Positions 24,922 through 38,509 of a DNA stretch of 64,000 bases are shown here, piece by piece; the stretch's first letter is position 1, and every line of letters begins with the position of its first letter. The position numbers and the translations under genes are program-made. Origin of the DNA: Amia ocellicauda (lineage: Eukaryota; Chordata; Actinopteri; Amiiformes; Amiidae). The stretch covers positions 25,213,417-25,277,416 of the forward strand of contig NC_089863.1 of NCBI RefSeq assembly GCF_036373705.1, written 5' to 3'. Under the pieces are notes generated by a model, which saw nothing but the letters and a program-made list of their open reading frames with translations, was not told the origin of the DNA and ran no database searches.

Positions 24922-26342
24922 TCTTCTATGTTACGATGACGAAGTTGTGTCTCTCTCCTTTCTGGAGAAGTTTAGAATGGCCACTTGGTGTCCCAATGTT
25001 GCAGACAGCAGTGCTATGTTTGATAACCCTACCATAAACAGGTGATGCCCTGCACCTTGTATAGGGGTTATTCTTCACCAGCGAAACAATCCTTCTGTCT
25101 TCTGCCACAGTTGTTTTCCGTTGCCTTTTGGTGTCCTGAGCTCACCAGTGCGTTATTTCTTTTGAAGAAGTTGCCAAATAGTAGATTTTTCCACAGCCAA
25201 TGTTTTTGCTATCTCTCTGACCGGTTTGTTTTGATTTCTAAGGCAAAACTGAAGACAAAACGCCACAAGAACAAAGAGGCACTACTAAAGACAGCTGAAG
25301 GCCTTGCAGAGCATCACCAGGGACTAAACCCAGCATCTGGTGATGGCTATGGGTTCCACACTTCAACATTCATTGACTGCAAAGGATCTGCAACCAAGTA
25401 TTGAAACTAACAATTTAATTCAGGATTATGTTACTTTGTCCAAATACTTTTGAGCACCTAAAATTGGGGGGACACATATAGAAATGGATGTTAGTACCCT
25501 CAAATTAAAGATGAAAGACTACACTTAAAGAATATCTGGATTGTTTCCTTTGAAATTCATTGTGGTGTTGTACAGATCCAAAATGATGACAATTGTGTCA
25601 CTGTCCAAATATTCATGGATCTAATTGTAGGTATGTTTTTCTTTTAAAATAGATTTTCTTTGTCTTTTAATGTTTATTCTTTTAAATGTACAATCAGTAT
25701 CCTGTATTATTTTTTGTACTTAACCTATGTTACCTTCAGTCCTTTGCTGTAAATGCTTTGGCAATACTTGCATAACCTCGCCATGCCAATACAGCCCTTC
25801 TGAATTAGAATTTCACAAAACTGTATTCAATTATAATAATATTTGTTGTCAATGTAAATATATGACAAAATAAACCATTACTGTTACTATGATTATGATG
25901 CAGCTGTGTTGATTATTATTCTGGACTGACAACTGAAAGGTTGTTGGTTCAAAATCCTGTGTAGAGCACACTTTTACCAGATTGGGCGTTTTGCTCCATA
26001 TTACCCAGTGAGACCATGCTAATATAATTTGCGTAACACACCGTACATATTGGGATAATGTAATAATTTCAGGCTAGTTGGTCATTAAGAAAAAGTGAAA
26101 TAAAACGTACAGCCCTTTACATACATTAAAAATAATAGTATTATTATTGTTATAATCAAGCCTAATGATAACAAATTATAAGCGAAGGAAAATAAACTAA
26201 TGTGTGTAAGTAATTACAGTACTGTATCTAAATGTGCCAGTGAGCATGCATGATGAATTAAAACAGACATAAATGAACAAACTGTAGCTTATCTAATAAT
26301 GACATGAACATCATTCCGGTGTCTAGTATTATTATGATTATG

Positions 26343-26383
<41 letters not shown>

Positions 26384-27859
26384 TACTGTGATTATTATTA
26401 TGATGATGATTATTTTTATTATAGCAGACAGGTATAAGATGGCTTATCAATGTAGTACACCAAGTAAAAAATAGGTTCAACACCATATATAATTTGTTTA
26501 CGGAAAATAAATATATTATTAAATAGTAGCGTAATATTCATCGTGGTACTCATCTGAATTTGAAAACAAAAAACAACATATCTTTAAATAAAGCATAACA
26601 TGCTTACATGAAGTGTAAGAGGAACTGGCTGTCTTGTAATCCGGTTGTTTATATCTTACTCCTGGAATTGCAGTCTTCTTGCAATTCCTTAGGTGTGTTT
26701 TTTTTCCACGAGACCATTTTGTAACTAATTCTGTATCCTCCTCCATGTTCAAGAACAGGTCGTACAGAAGTAGAAAGTGTCAACACGTGTGGAAAGTCAA
26801 TGAATGAGTCTACAGCATGCATGTCATGTAAATAGACTACAAACAAATTGGCGATTTTACTAAAGCTTAATGGAAGACACCATGTTACATGTAGCATTAT
26901 TGCTAACCGTGAAAAATAAACGTAATTTCCATAACATTTCCACAAACTTCAGGAAGGAGTATTTCATTTATGTGTAGAAACGTACGCTTCTTATAAATGT
27001 ATTAGCAACAGAGAAACGGAAATAAGTAAGCATTCCTTATGTTTAGACAACCAGGAAACAAAGAAGAAACAATTCCTTGTTTTCTGAGAACTGAAAACTG
27101 AAATAAGTAACCATTCCTTATGTTCTGAGATCCAGGAAACAAACAAGGAATAAGTAGCCATTGCTTGTTTCTTCATGAGTCTAGAAACAGAAAAAATAAT
27201 TATTTCATTAAGAAAACAGGCAAACTGAAAAAGTAACCAACAACAAAACGTAGCAATCAGTAACCATCACTGTATTTGGAAAATTGGGAAACAGAAATAA
27301 GGAATAAGTAACCATTTCTTATTTTTTGGGAAACCGTGTTTCAGAAATAATAAACTATGTACATGTTCTTTGTTGAAAATCTGAAACCAGGAATAAGTGT
27401 CTATTACTTATTTCGTGTAAAACAGGGACAAATATAAAAAATTGTAATCATTACTTATTGAAAAAAAATGGAAATAAGGAATGAGAAACCATTACTTATT
27501 GATCAAAAGACATCAATCAGACATAAAAAACAAGTAAACATTAACAAGAAATATGTATCCATAATTCATTTATTGAGAAATCTTGAAAAAAATTGAAATA
27601 TTTAATCATTACTTATTTTGAGAAATCACAAATAAGTAACACGTAAGCATTACTTAATTTTTGAAACGTAAGCAATAAGAAATAAGGAATTAGTAACCAT
27701 TACTAATTTTTTTAATAAATAAGGAATAAGGAATCAACTTCACGGAGGTATCTGATAAGCTGACAATGCGTTGCACCTGGACGTGAGCCTCCGCGTCTGC
27801 AGCCTACAGCAAAAAAAGTGAGCTGCACTGCCGAGACTGGCACACAAATGCCTGGAGAC

Positions 27860-27932
27860 TGGAGAATGCGGGCATCGATCCCGCTACCTCTCACATGCTA
27901 AGCGAGCGCTCTACCACCTGAGCTAATTCCCC
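27860..27932 (-). tRNA. tRNA-Ala (AGC), unit 4
   Basis: Complete cloverleaf, AGC anticodon, G3:T70 acceptor wobble, paired anticodon stem and both internal promoter boxes. One of the best preserved Ala copies. Confidence 0.9.
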
Positions 27933-28253
27933 TGCCCTCAGAGGTAAAGCCCACTTCTTCAGTCTTTACATGGAACGTCGAGAGTAAGTTCGTTCCTGTG
28001 CTTCAGGCAAGCTTGCATCCAACTGTGGACAACTTACTTTCCACTGTGACAGCCACTATGCCACAATACAAAAATGATTGTCAGGAGCAAAACTTTCAAA
28101 CTGACAGAAAACTTCAAGGCCTGTCGTGTGACTTGATTTACATGAGCTACAGAAACGTTCTAGAACATATGTATATAACTAAGGATTCATTGAGGTCGGC
28201 GTAGCGCATTCGCCTTTCTGAAACATGAAGGGCCGAGACTCTCCATTGTTGAC

Positions 28254-28326
28254 GACTGCGTGGCCTAATGGATAAGGCGTCTGACTTCGGATCAGAAGAT
28301 TGAGGGTTCGAGGCCCTTCGTGGTCG
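28254..28326 (+). tRNA. tRNA-Arg (TCG), unit 4
   Basis: Complete cloverleaf with TCG anticodon. One base of the T loop differs (TTCGAGG instead of TTCGAGT), altering the B box. Confidence 0.8.
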
Positions 28327-29731
28327 TCTTTTATGTTACGATGATGAAGCGGTGTGTCTCTCTCCTTTCTGGAGAAGTTTAGAAGGGCCAGTTGGTGTTC
28401 CAATGTTGCAGACAGCAGTGTTGTGTTTGATAACCATACCACAAACAGGTGATGCCCTGCACCTTGTATAGGGGTTATTCTTCACCAGCGAAATAATCCT
28501 TCTGTCTTCTGTCACAGTTGTTTTCCGTTGCCTCTTGGTGTCCTGAGCTCACCAGTGCGTTATTTCTTTTGAAGAAGTTGCCAAATAGTAGATTTATCCA
28601 CAGCCAATGTTTTTGCTATCTCTCTGACCGGTTTGTTTTGATTTCTAAGGCAAAACTGAAGACAAAACGCCACAAGAACAAAGAGGTACTACTAAAGACA
28701 GCTGAAGGCCTTGCAGAGCATCACCAGGGACTAAACCCAGCATCTGGTGATGGCTATGGGTTCCACATTTCAACATTCATTGACTGCAAAGGATCTGCAA
28801 CCAAGTATTGAAACTAACAATTTAATTCAGGATTATGTTACTTTGTCCAAATACTTTTGAGCACCTAAAATTGGGGGGACACATATAGAAATGGATGTTA
28901 GTACCCTCAAATTAAAGATGAAAGACTAAACTTAAAGAATATCTGGATTGTTTCCTTTGAAATCCATTGTGGTGTTGTACAGATCCAAAATGATGACAAT
29001 TGTGTCACTGTCCAAATATTCATGGATCTAATTGTAGGTATGTTTTTCTTTTAAAATAGATTTTCTTTGTCTTTTAATGTTTATTCTTTTAAATGTACAA
29101 TCAGTATCCTGTATTATGTTTTGTACTTAATCTATGTTACCTTAAGTCCTTTGCTGTAAATGCTTTGGCAATACTTGCATAACCTCGCCATGCCAATACA
29201 GCCCTACTGAATTAGAATTTGACAAAACCGTTTGCAATTATAATAATATTTGTTGTCAATGTAAATCTATGACAAAATAAACCATTACTGTTACTATGAT
29301 TATGATGCAGCTGTGTTGATTATTATTCTGGACTGACAACTGAAAGGTTGTAGGTTCAAAATCCTGTGTAGAGCACACTGTTACCAGATTGGGCGTTTTG
29401 CTCCATATCACCCAGTGAGACCATGCTAATATAATTTGCGTAACACACCGTACATATTGGGACAATGTAATAATTTCAGGCTATTTGGTCATTAAGAAAA
29501 AGTAAAATAAAACGTACAGCTCTTTACATACATTAAAAATACTAGTATTATTATTGTTATAATCAAGCCTAATGATAACAAATAATAAGCGGAGGAAAAT
29601 AAACTAATGTGTGTAAGTAATTACAGTACTGTATCTACATGTGCCAGTGAGCATGCATGATGAATTAAAACAGACATAAATGAACAAACTGTAGCTTATC
29701 TAATAATGACATAAACATCATACCGGTGTCT

Positions 29732-29766
<35 letters not shown>

Positions 29767-31273
29767 GATTATTGTTATTATTATTATTATTACTACTGTG
29801 ATTATTATTATGATGATGAGTATTATTATTATACCAGACAGGTATGAGATGGCTTATCAATGTAGTACACCAAGTAAAAAATAGGTTCAACACCATATAT
29901 AATTTGTTTACGGAAAATTAATATATTTTCAAAAAGTAGCGTAATATTCATCGTGGTACTCATCTGAAACTGAAAACAAAAAACAACATATCTTTATATA
30001 AAGCATAACATGCTTACATGAAGTGTAAGAGGAACTGGCTGTGTTGTAATCCGGTCGTTTTTATTTTACTCCTGGAATTGCAAAGTCTTCTTGCAATTCC
30101 TTAGGTGTGTTTTTTTTTCCACGAGACCATTTTGTAACTAATTCTGTATCCTCCTCCATGTTCAAGAATAGGTCGTACAGAAGTAGAAAGTGTCAACACA
30201 TGTGGAAAGTCAATGAATGAGTCTACAGCATGCATGTCATGTAAATAGACTACAAACAAATTTGCGATTTTACTAAAGCTTAATGGAAGACATCATGTTA
30301 CATGTAGCTTTATTGCTAACCGTGAAAAATAAACGTCATTTCCATAACGTTTAAACAAACTTCAGGAAGGAGTATTTCATCTATGTGTAGAAACGTACGC
30401 TTCTTATAAATGTATTAGCAACAGGGAAATGGAAATAAGTTAGCATTCCTTATGTTTTGACAACCGGGAAACAAAGAAGAAACAATTCCTTGTTTTCTGA
30501 GAACTAAAAACTGAAATAAGTAACCATTCCTTATTTTCTGAGTTCCAGGAATCAAACAAGGAATAAGTAGCCATTGCTTGTTTCTTCATGAGTCTAGAAA
30601 CAGAAAAAAATACTTATTTCATTAAGAAAACAGGCAAACTGAAAAAGTAACCAACAACAAAACGTAGCAATCAGTAACCATCACTGTATTTGGAAAATTG
30701 GGAAACAGAAATAAGGAATAAGTAACCATTTCTTATTTTTTGGGAAACCGTGTTTCAGAAATAATAAACTATGTACATGTTCTTTGTTGAAATTCTGAAA
30801 CCAGGAATAAGTGTCTATTACTTATTTCATGTAAAACAGGGACAAATATAAAAAATTGTAATCATTACTTATTGAAAGAAAATGGAAATAAGGAATGAGA
30901 AACCATTACTTATTGATCAAAAGACATGAATCAGACATAAAACACAAGTAAACATTAACAAGAAATATGTATCCATAATTCATTTATTGAGAAATCTTGA
31001 AAAAAAATGAAATATTGAATCATTACTTATTTTGAGAAATCACAAATAAGTAACACGTAAGCATTACTTAATTTTTGAAACGTAAGCAATAAGAAATAAG
31101 GAATTAGTAACCATTACTCAATTTTTTTATAAATAAGGAATAAGGAATCAACTTCACGGAGGTGTCTGATAAGCTGACAATGCGTTGATCTTGGACGTGA
31201 GCCTCCGCGTCTGCAGCCTACAGCAAAAAAAGTGAGCTGCACTGCCGAGACTGGCACACAAATGCTTGGAGAC

Positions 31274-31346
31274 TGGAGAATGCGGGCATCAATCCCGCTA
31301 CCTCTCACATGCTAAGCGAGCACCCTACCACCTGAGCTAATTCCCC
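31274..31346 (-). tRNA. tRNA-Ala (AGC), unit 5
   Basis: Complete cloverleaf with AGC anticodon and G3:T70. A D-arm base differs from the unit 4 copy (reads CACCC where others read CGCTC on the plus strand). Confidence 0.82.
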
Positions 31347-31667
31347 TGCCCTCAGATGTAAAACCCACTTCTTCAGTCTTTACATTGAACGTCGAGAGTA
31401 AGTTCGTTCCTGTGCTTCAGGCAAGCTTGCATCCAACTGTGGACAACTTACTTTCCACTGTGACAGCCACTATGCCACAATACAAAAAGGATTGTCAGGA
31501 GCAAAACTTTCAAACTGACAGAAAACTTCAAGGCCTGTCGTGTGACTTGATTTACATGAGCTACAGAAATGTTCTTGAACATATGTATATAACTAAGGAT
31601 TCATTGAGGTCGGCGTAGCGCATTCGCCTTTCTGAAACATGAAGGGCCGTGGCCCTGTACTGTTGAG

Positions 31668-31740
31668 GACTGCGTGGCCTAATGGATAAGGCGTCTGACT
31701 TTGGATCAGAAGATTGAGGGTTCGGGTCCCTTCGTGGTCG
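31668..31740 (+). tRNA. Arg-type tRNA with TTG (Gln) anticodon, unit 5
   Basis: Acceptor stem, D arm and T arm match the tRNA-Arg copies of the other units. The anticodon loop is CTTTGGA instead of CTTCGGA, so the anticodon is TTG, which reads glutamine codons. Stems are intact. The T loop also has one change (TTCGGGT). It could be a missense tRNA if transcribed and charged with arginine, or simply a decaying copy. No proximal T-run terminator is visible. Confidence 0.78.
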
Positions 31741-34659
31741 TCTTCTATGTTACGATGACGAAGTTGTGTCTCTCTCCTTTCTGGAGACGTTTAGAAGGGC
31801 CACTTGGTGTTCTAATGTTGCAGACAGCAGTGCTATGTTTGATAACCCTACCACAAACAGTTGATGCCCTGCACCTTGTATAAGGGTTATTCTTCACCAG
31901 CGAAATAATCCTTCTGTCTTCTGCCACAGTTGTTTTCCATTGCCTCTTGGTGTCCTGAGCTCACCAGTGCGTTATTTCTTTTGAAGAAGTTGCCAAATAG
32001 TAGATTTTTCCACAGCCAATGTTTTTGCTATCTCTCTGACCGGTTTGTTTTGATTTCTAAGGCAAAACTGAAGACAAAACGCCACAAGAACAAAGAGGTA
32101 CTACTAAAGACAGCTGAAGGCCTTGCAGAGCATCACCAGGGACTAAACCCAGCATCTGGTGATGGCTATGGGTTCCACTCTTCAACATTCATTGACTGCA
32201 AAGGATCTGCAACCAAGTATTGAAACTAACAATTTAATTCAGGATTATGTTACTTTGTCCAAATAATTTTGAGCACCTAAAATTGGGTGGACACATATAG
32301 AAATGGATGTTAGTACCCTCAAATTAAAGATGAAAGACTACACTTAAAGAATATCTGGATTGTTTCCTTTGAAATCCATTGTGGTGTTGTACAGATCCAA
32401 AATGATGACAATTGTGTCACTGTCCAAATATTCATGGATCTAATTGTAGGTATGTTTTTCTTTTAAAATAGATTTTCTTTGTCTTTTAATGTTTATTCTT
32501 TTAAATGTACAATCAGTATCCTGTATTATTTTTTGTACTTAATCTATGTTACCTTAAGTCCTTTGCTGTAAATGCATTGGCAATACTTGCATAACCTCGC
32601 CATGCCAATACAGCCCTTCTGAATTAGAATTTCACAAAACCGTATTCAATTATAATAATATTTGTTGTCAATGTAAATATATGACAAAATAAACCATTAC
32701 TGTTACTATGATTATGATGCAGCTGTGTTGATTATTATTCTGGACTGACAACTGAAAGGTTGTTGGTTCAAAATCCTGTGTAGAGCACACTTTTACCAGA
32801 TTGGGCGTTTTGCTCCATATTACCCAGTGAGACCATGATAATATAATTTGCGTAACACACTGTACATATTGGGACAATGTAATAATTTCAGGCTAGTTGG
32901 TCATTAAGAAAAAGTAAAATAAAACGTACAGCCCTTTACATACATTAAAAATACTAGTATTATTATTGTTATAATCAGGCCTAAAGAAAACAAATAATAA
33001 GCAGAGGAAAATAAACTAATGTGTGTAAGTAATTACAGTACTGTATCTACATGTGCCAGTGAGCATGCATGATGAATTAAAACAGACATAAATGAACAAA
33101 CTGTAGCTTATCTAATAATGACATGAACATCATACCGGAGTCTAGTATTATTATTATTATGATTATGATTATTATTATTATTATTATTATTATTACTGTG
33201 ATTATTCTTATTATGATGATTATTATTATTATAGCAGACAGGTATGAGATGGCTTATCAATGTAGTACACCAAGTAAAAAATAGGTTCAACACCATATAT
33301 AATTTGTTTAAGGAAAATTAATATATTTTCACATAGTAGCGTAATATTCACCGTGGTACTCATCTGAAACTGAAAACAAAAAACAACTTATCTTTATATA
33401 AAGCATAACATGCTTACATGAAGTGTAAGAGGAACTGGCTGTCTTGTAATCCGGTTGTTTTTATTTTACTCCTGGAATTGCAGTCTTCTTGCAATTCCTT
33501 AGGTGTGTTTTTTTTCCACGAGACCATTTTGTAACTAATTCTGTATCCTCCTCCATGTTCAAGAACAGGTCGTACAGAAGTAGAAAGTGTCAACACGTGT
33601 GGAAAGTCAATGAATGAGTCTACAGCATGCATGTCATGTAAATAGACTACAAACAAATTGGCGATTTTACTAAAGCTTAATGGAAGACAACATGTTACAT
33701 GTAGCTTTATTGCTAACCGTGAAAAATAAACATCATTTCCACAAACTTCAGGAAGGAGTATTTCATTTCTGTGTAGAAACGTACGCTTCTTATAAATGTA
33801 TTAGCAACAAGGAAATGGAAATAAGTAAGCATTCCTTATGTTTTGACAACCAGGAAACAAAGAAGAAACAATTCCTTGTTTTCTGAGAACTAAAAACTGA
33901 AATAAGTAACCATTCCTTATTTTCTGAGATCCAGGAAACAAACAAGGAATAAGTAGCCATTGCTTGTTTCTTCATGAGTCTAGAAACAGAAAAAAATACT
34001 TATTTCATTAAAAAAACAGGCAAACTGAAAAAGTAACCAACAAGAAAACGTAGAAATCAGTAACCATCACTGTATTTGGAAAATTGGGAAACAGAAATAA
34101 GGAATAAGTAACCATTTCTTATTTTTTGGGAAACCGTGATTCAGAAATAATAGACTATGTACTTGTTCTTTGTTGAAAATCTGAAACCAGGAATAAGTGT
34201 CTATTACTTATTTCGTGTAAAACAGGGACAAATATAAAAAAATTTAATCATTACTTATTGAAAAGAAATGGAAATAAGGAATGAGAAACCATTACTTATT
34301 AATCAAAAGACAACAATCAGACATATAAAACAAGTAAACATTAACAAGAAATAAGTATCCATACTTCATTTATTGAGAAATCTTGAAAAAAAATTAAATA
34401 TTTAATCATTACTTATTTTGAGAAATCACAAATAAGTAACACGTAAGCATTACTTAATTTTTGAAACGTAAGCAATAAGAAATAAGGAATAAGTAACCAT
34501 TACTCATTTTTTTAATAAATAAGGAATAAGGAATTAACTTCACGGAGGTGTCTGATAAGCTGACAATGCGTTGCACCTGGACGTGAGCCTCCGCGTCTGC
34601 AGCCTAAAGCAAGAAAAGTAAGCTGCACTGCCGAGACTGGCACACAAATGCCTGGAGAC

Positions 34660-34726
34660 TGGAGAATGCAGGCATCGATCCTGCTACCTCTCTAAACGAG
34701 CGCTCTACCACCTGAGCTAATTCCCC
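34660..34726 (-). pseudogene. tRNA-Ala pseudogene, unit 6 (anticodon deleted)
   Basis: Acceptor, D and T arms align with the other Ala copies, but 6 bp covering the anticodon and adjoining stem are missing and a neighbouring base is changed. It cannot form an anticodon arm. Confidence 0.88.
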
Positions 34727-35047
34727 TGACCTCAGAGATAATGCCCACTTCTTCAGTCTTTACATGGAACGTCGAGAGTAAGTTCGTTCCTGTGCTTCAG
34801 GCAAGCTTGCATCCAACTGTGGACAACTTACTTTCCACTGTGACAGCCACTATGCCACAATACAAAAATGATTGTCAGGAGCAAAACTTTCAAACTGACA
34901 GAAAACTTCAAGGCCTGTCGTGTGACTTGATTTACATGAGCTACAGAAACGTTCATGAACATATGTATATAACTAAGGATTCATTCAGGTTGGCGTGGCG
35001 CATTCGCCTTCCTGAAACATTAAGGGCCGTGGCCCTGCACTGTTGAG

Positions 35048-35120
35048 GATTGTGTGGCCTAATGGATAAGGCGTTTGACTTCGAATCAGAAGATTAAGGG
35101 TTCGAGGCCCTTCGTGGTCA
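35048..35120 (+). tRNA. tRNA-Arg (TCG), unit 6, degenerate
   Basis: Full length, TCG anticodon kept, but several substitutions leave G:T pairs in the acceptor stem (GATTGTG). Discriminator is A and the T arm is altered. Probably a decaying copy. Confidence 0.6.
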
Positions 35121-38042
35121 TCTTCTATGTTACGATGATGAAGTTGTGTCTCCCTCCATTCTGGAGAAGTTTAGAAGGGCCACTTGGTGTTCCAGTGTTG
35201 CAGACAGCAGTGCTATGTTTGATAACCCAACCACAAACAGGTGATGCCCTGCACCTTGTATAGGGGTTATTCTTCACCAGCGAAATAATACTTCTGCTAC
35301 AGTTGTTTTCCGTTGCCTTTTGGTGTTCCTGAGCTCACCAGTGCATTCTTTCTTTTGATGAAGTTGCCAAATAGTAGATTTTTCCACAGCCAATGTTTTT
35401 GCTATCTCTCTGACCGGTTTGTTTTGATTTCTAAGGCAAAACTGAAGACAAAACGCCACAAGAACAAAGAGGCACTAAAGACAGCTGCAGGCCTTGCAGA
35501 GCATCACCAGGAACTAAACCCAGCATCTGGTGATGGCTATGGGTTCCACACTTCAACATTCATTGACGGCAAAGGATCTGCAACCAAGTATTGAAACTAA
35601 CAATTTAATTCAGGATTATGTTACTTTGTCCAAATAATTTTGAGCAACTAAAATTGGGGGGACACATATAGAAATGGATGTTAGTACCCTCAAATTAAAG
35701 ATGAAAGACTACACTTAAAGCATATCTGGATTGTTTCCTTTGAAATCCATTGTGGTGTTGTACAGATCCAAAATGATGACAATTGTGTCACTGTCCAAAT
35801 ATTCATGGATCTAATTGTAGGTATGTTTTTCTTTTAAAATACATTTTCTTTGTCTTTTAATGTTTATTCTTTTAAATGTACAATCAGTATCCTGTATTAT
35901 GTTTTGTACTTAATCTATGTTACCTTCAGTCCTTTGCTGTAAATGCTTTGGCAATACTTGCATAACCTCGCCATGCCAATACAGCCCTTCTGAATTAGAA
36001 TTTCACAAAACCGTATTCAATTATAATAATATTTGTTGTCAATGTAAATATATTACAAAATAAACCATTACTGTTACTATGATTATGATGCAGCTGTGTT
36101 GATTATTATTCTGGACTGACAACTGAAAGGTTGTTGGTTCAAAATCCTGTGTAGAGCACACTTTTACCAGATTGGGCGTTTTGCTCCATATCACCCAGTG
36201 AGACCATGCTAATATAATTTGCGTAACACACCGTACATATTGGGACAATGTAATAATTTCAGGCTAGTTGGTCATTAAGAAAAAGTAAAATAAAACGTAC
36301 AGCCCTTTACATACATTAAAAATACTGGTATTATTATTGTTATAATCAGGCCTAATGAAAACAAATAATAAGCGGAGGAAAATAAACTAATGTGTGTAAG
36401 TAATTACAGTACTGTATGTACATGTGCCAGTGAGCATGCATGATGAATTAAAACAGACATAAATTAACAAACTGTAGCTTATCTAATAATGACATAAACA
36501 TCATACCGGTGTCTAGTATTATTATTATTATGATTATTATGATGATGATGATGATTATTTTTATTATTATTATTATTACTGTGATTAATACTATGATGAT
36601 GATTATTATTATTATAGCAGACAGGTTTGAGATGGCTTATCAATGTAGTACACCAAGTAAAAAATAGGTTCAACACCATATATAATTTTTTGAAGGAAAA
36701 TAAATCTATTATCAAATAGTAGCGTAATATTCATCGTGGTACTAATCTGAAACGGAAAACAAAAAACAACATATCTTTATATAAAGCATAACATGCTTAC
36801 ATGAAGTGTAAGAGGAACTGGCTGTCTTGTAATCCGGTTGTTTTTATTTTACTCCTGGAATTGCAAAGTCTTCTTGCAATTCCTTTGGTGTGTTTTTTTT
36901 CCACGATACCATTTTGTAACTAATTCTGTATCCTCCTCCATGTTCAAGAACAGGTCGTACAGAAGTAGAAAGTGTCAGCACGTATGGAAAGTCAATGAAT
37001 GAGTCTACAGCATGCATGTCATGTAAATAGACTACAAACAAATTGGCGATTTTACTAAAGCTTAATGGAAGACACCATGTTACATGTAGCTTTATTGCTA
37101 ACCGTAAAAAATAAACGTCATTTCCAAAAACTTCAGGAAGGAGTATTTCATTTCTGTGTAGAAACGTACGCTTCTTATAAATGTATTAGCAACAGGGAAA
37201 TGGAAATGAGTAAGCATTCCTTATGTTTTGACAACCGGGAAACAAAGAAGAAACAATTCCTTGTTTTCTGAGAACTGAAGACTGAAATAAGTAACCATTC
37301 CTTATTTTCTGAGATCCAGGAAACAAACAAGAAATACGTAGCCATTGCTTGTTTCTTCATGAGTCTAGAAACAGAAAAAAATACTTATTTCATTAAAAAA
37401 ACAGGCAAACTGAAAAAGTAACCAACAACAAAACGTAGCAATCAGTAACCATCACTGTATTTGGAAAATTGGGAAACAGAAATAAGGAATAAGTAACCAT
37501 TTCTTATTTTTTGGGAAACCGTGTTTCAGAAATAATAAACTATGTACATGTTCTTTGTTGAAAATCTGAAACCAGGAATAAGTGTCTATTACTTATTTCG
37601 TGTAAAACGGACAAGTATAAAAAATTGTAATCATTACTTATTGAAAAAAAATTGAAATAAGGAATGAGAAACCATTACTTATTGATCAAAAGACATCAAT
37701 TAGACATAAAAAACAAGTAAACATTAAGAAGAAATATGTATCCATAATTCATTTATTGTGAAATCTTGAAAAAAATGGAATTATTTAATCATTACTTATT
37801 TTGAGAAATCACAAATAAGTAACACGTAAGCATTACTTAATTTTAGAAACGTAAGCAATAAGAAATAAGGAATTAGTAACCATTACTCATTTTTTTTATA
37901 AATAAGGAATAAGGAATCAACTTCACGGAGGTGTCTGATAAGCTGACAATGCGTTGCACCTGGACGTTAGCCTCCGCGTCTGCAGCCTACAGCAAAAAAA
38001 GTAAGCTGCACTGCCGAGACTGGCACACAAATGCCTGGAGAA

Positions 38043-38115
38043 TGGAGAATGCGGGCATCAATCCCGCTACCTCTCATATGCTAAGCGAGCGCTCTAGCAC
38101 CTGAGCTAATTCCCC
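38043..38115 (-). tRNA. tRNA-Ala (AGC), unit 7
   Basis: Complete length with AGC anticodon and G3:T70. One mismatch at the loop end of the anticodon stem and one D-arm change. Confidence 0.78.
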
Positions 38116-38436
38116 TGCCCTCAGAGATAATACCCACTTCTTCAGTCTTTACATGGAACGTTGAGAGTAAGTTCGTTCCTGTGCTTCAGGCAAGCTTGCA
38201 TCCAACTGTGGACAACTTACTTTCCACTGTGACAGCCACTATGCCACAATACAAAAAGGATTGTCAGGAGGAAAACTTTCAAACTGACAGAAAACTTCAA
38301 GGCCTGTCGTGTGACTTGATTTACATGAGCTACAGAAACGTTCTTGAACATATGTATATAACTAAGGATTCATTGAGGTCGGCGTGGCGCATTCGCCTTC
38401 CTGAAACATGAAGGGCCGTGGCTCTCCCTTGTTGAT

Positions 38437-38509
38437 GACTGCGTGGCCTAATGGATAAGGAGTCTGACTTCATATCAGAAGATTGAGGGTTCTAGTGTCT
38501 TCATGGTCA
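38437..38509 (+). pseudogene. tRNA-Arg-derived pseudogene with TCA anticodon, unit 7
   Basis: Collinear with the Arg copies, but the anticodon loop reads CTTCATA (anticodon TCA, complementary to the UGA stop codon) and the B box is broken (GGTTCTAGTGT). With the T arm damaged it is most simply a pseudogene. Confidence 0.8.

Larger units (their letters stand above)
23067..26473. repeat. tRNA-bearing satellite, unit 3
   Basis: Unit of 3407 bp with tRNA-Ala on minus (24455-24527), tRNA-Arg on plus (24849-24921), Tc1-like fragment (about 24927-25629) and ATT microsatellite (26326-26421). Confidence 0.93.
26474..29883. repeat. tRNA-bearing satellite, unit 4
   Basis: Unit of 3410 bp with tRNA-Ala on minus (27860-27932), tRNA-Arg on plus (28254-28326), Tc1-like fragment (about 28330-29038) and microsatellite (29733-29832). 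Confidence 0.93.
29884..33283. repeat. tRNA-bearing satellite, unit 5
   Basis: Unit of 3400 bp with tRNA-Ala on minus (31274-31346), an Arg-type tRNA whose anticodon reads TTG (31668-31740), Tc1-like fragment (about 31746-32448) and microsatellite (33145-33232). Unit 5 resembles unit 1 most closely: both share the TTGATCTTGG variant next to tRNA-Ala where other units have TTGCACCTGG. Confidence 0.93.
33284..36666. repeat. tRNA-bearing satellite, unit 6
   Basis: Unit of 3383 bp. Its tRNA-Ala (34660-34726) has a 6-bp deletion that removes the anticodon. tRNA-Arg (35048-35120) carries several substitutions. Tc1-like fragment at about 35126-35820 and microsatellite at about 36514-36614 with many GAT interruptions. 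Confidence 0.93.
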
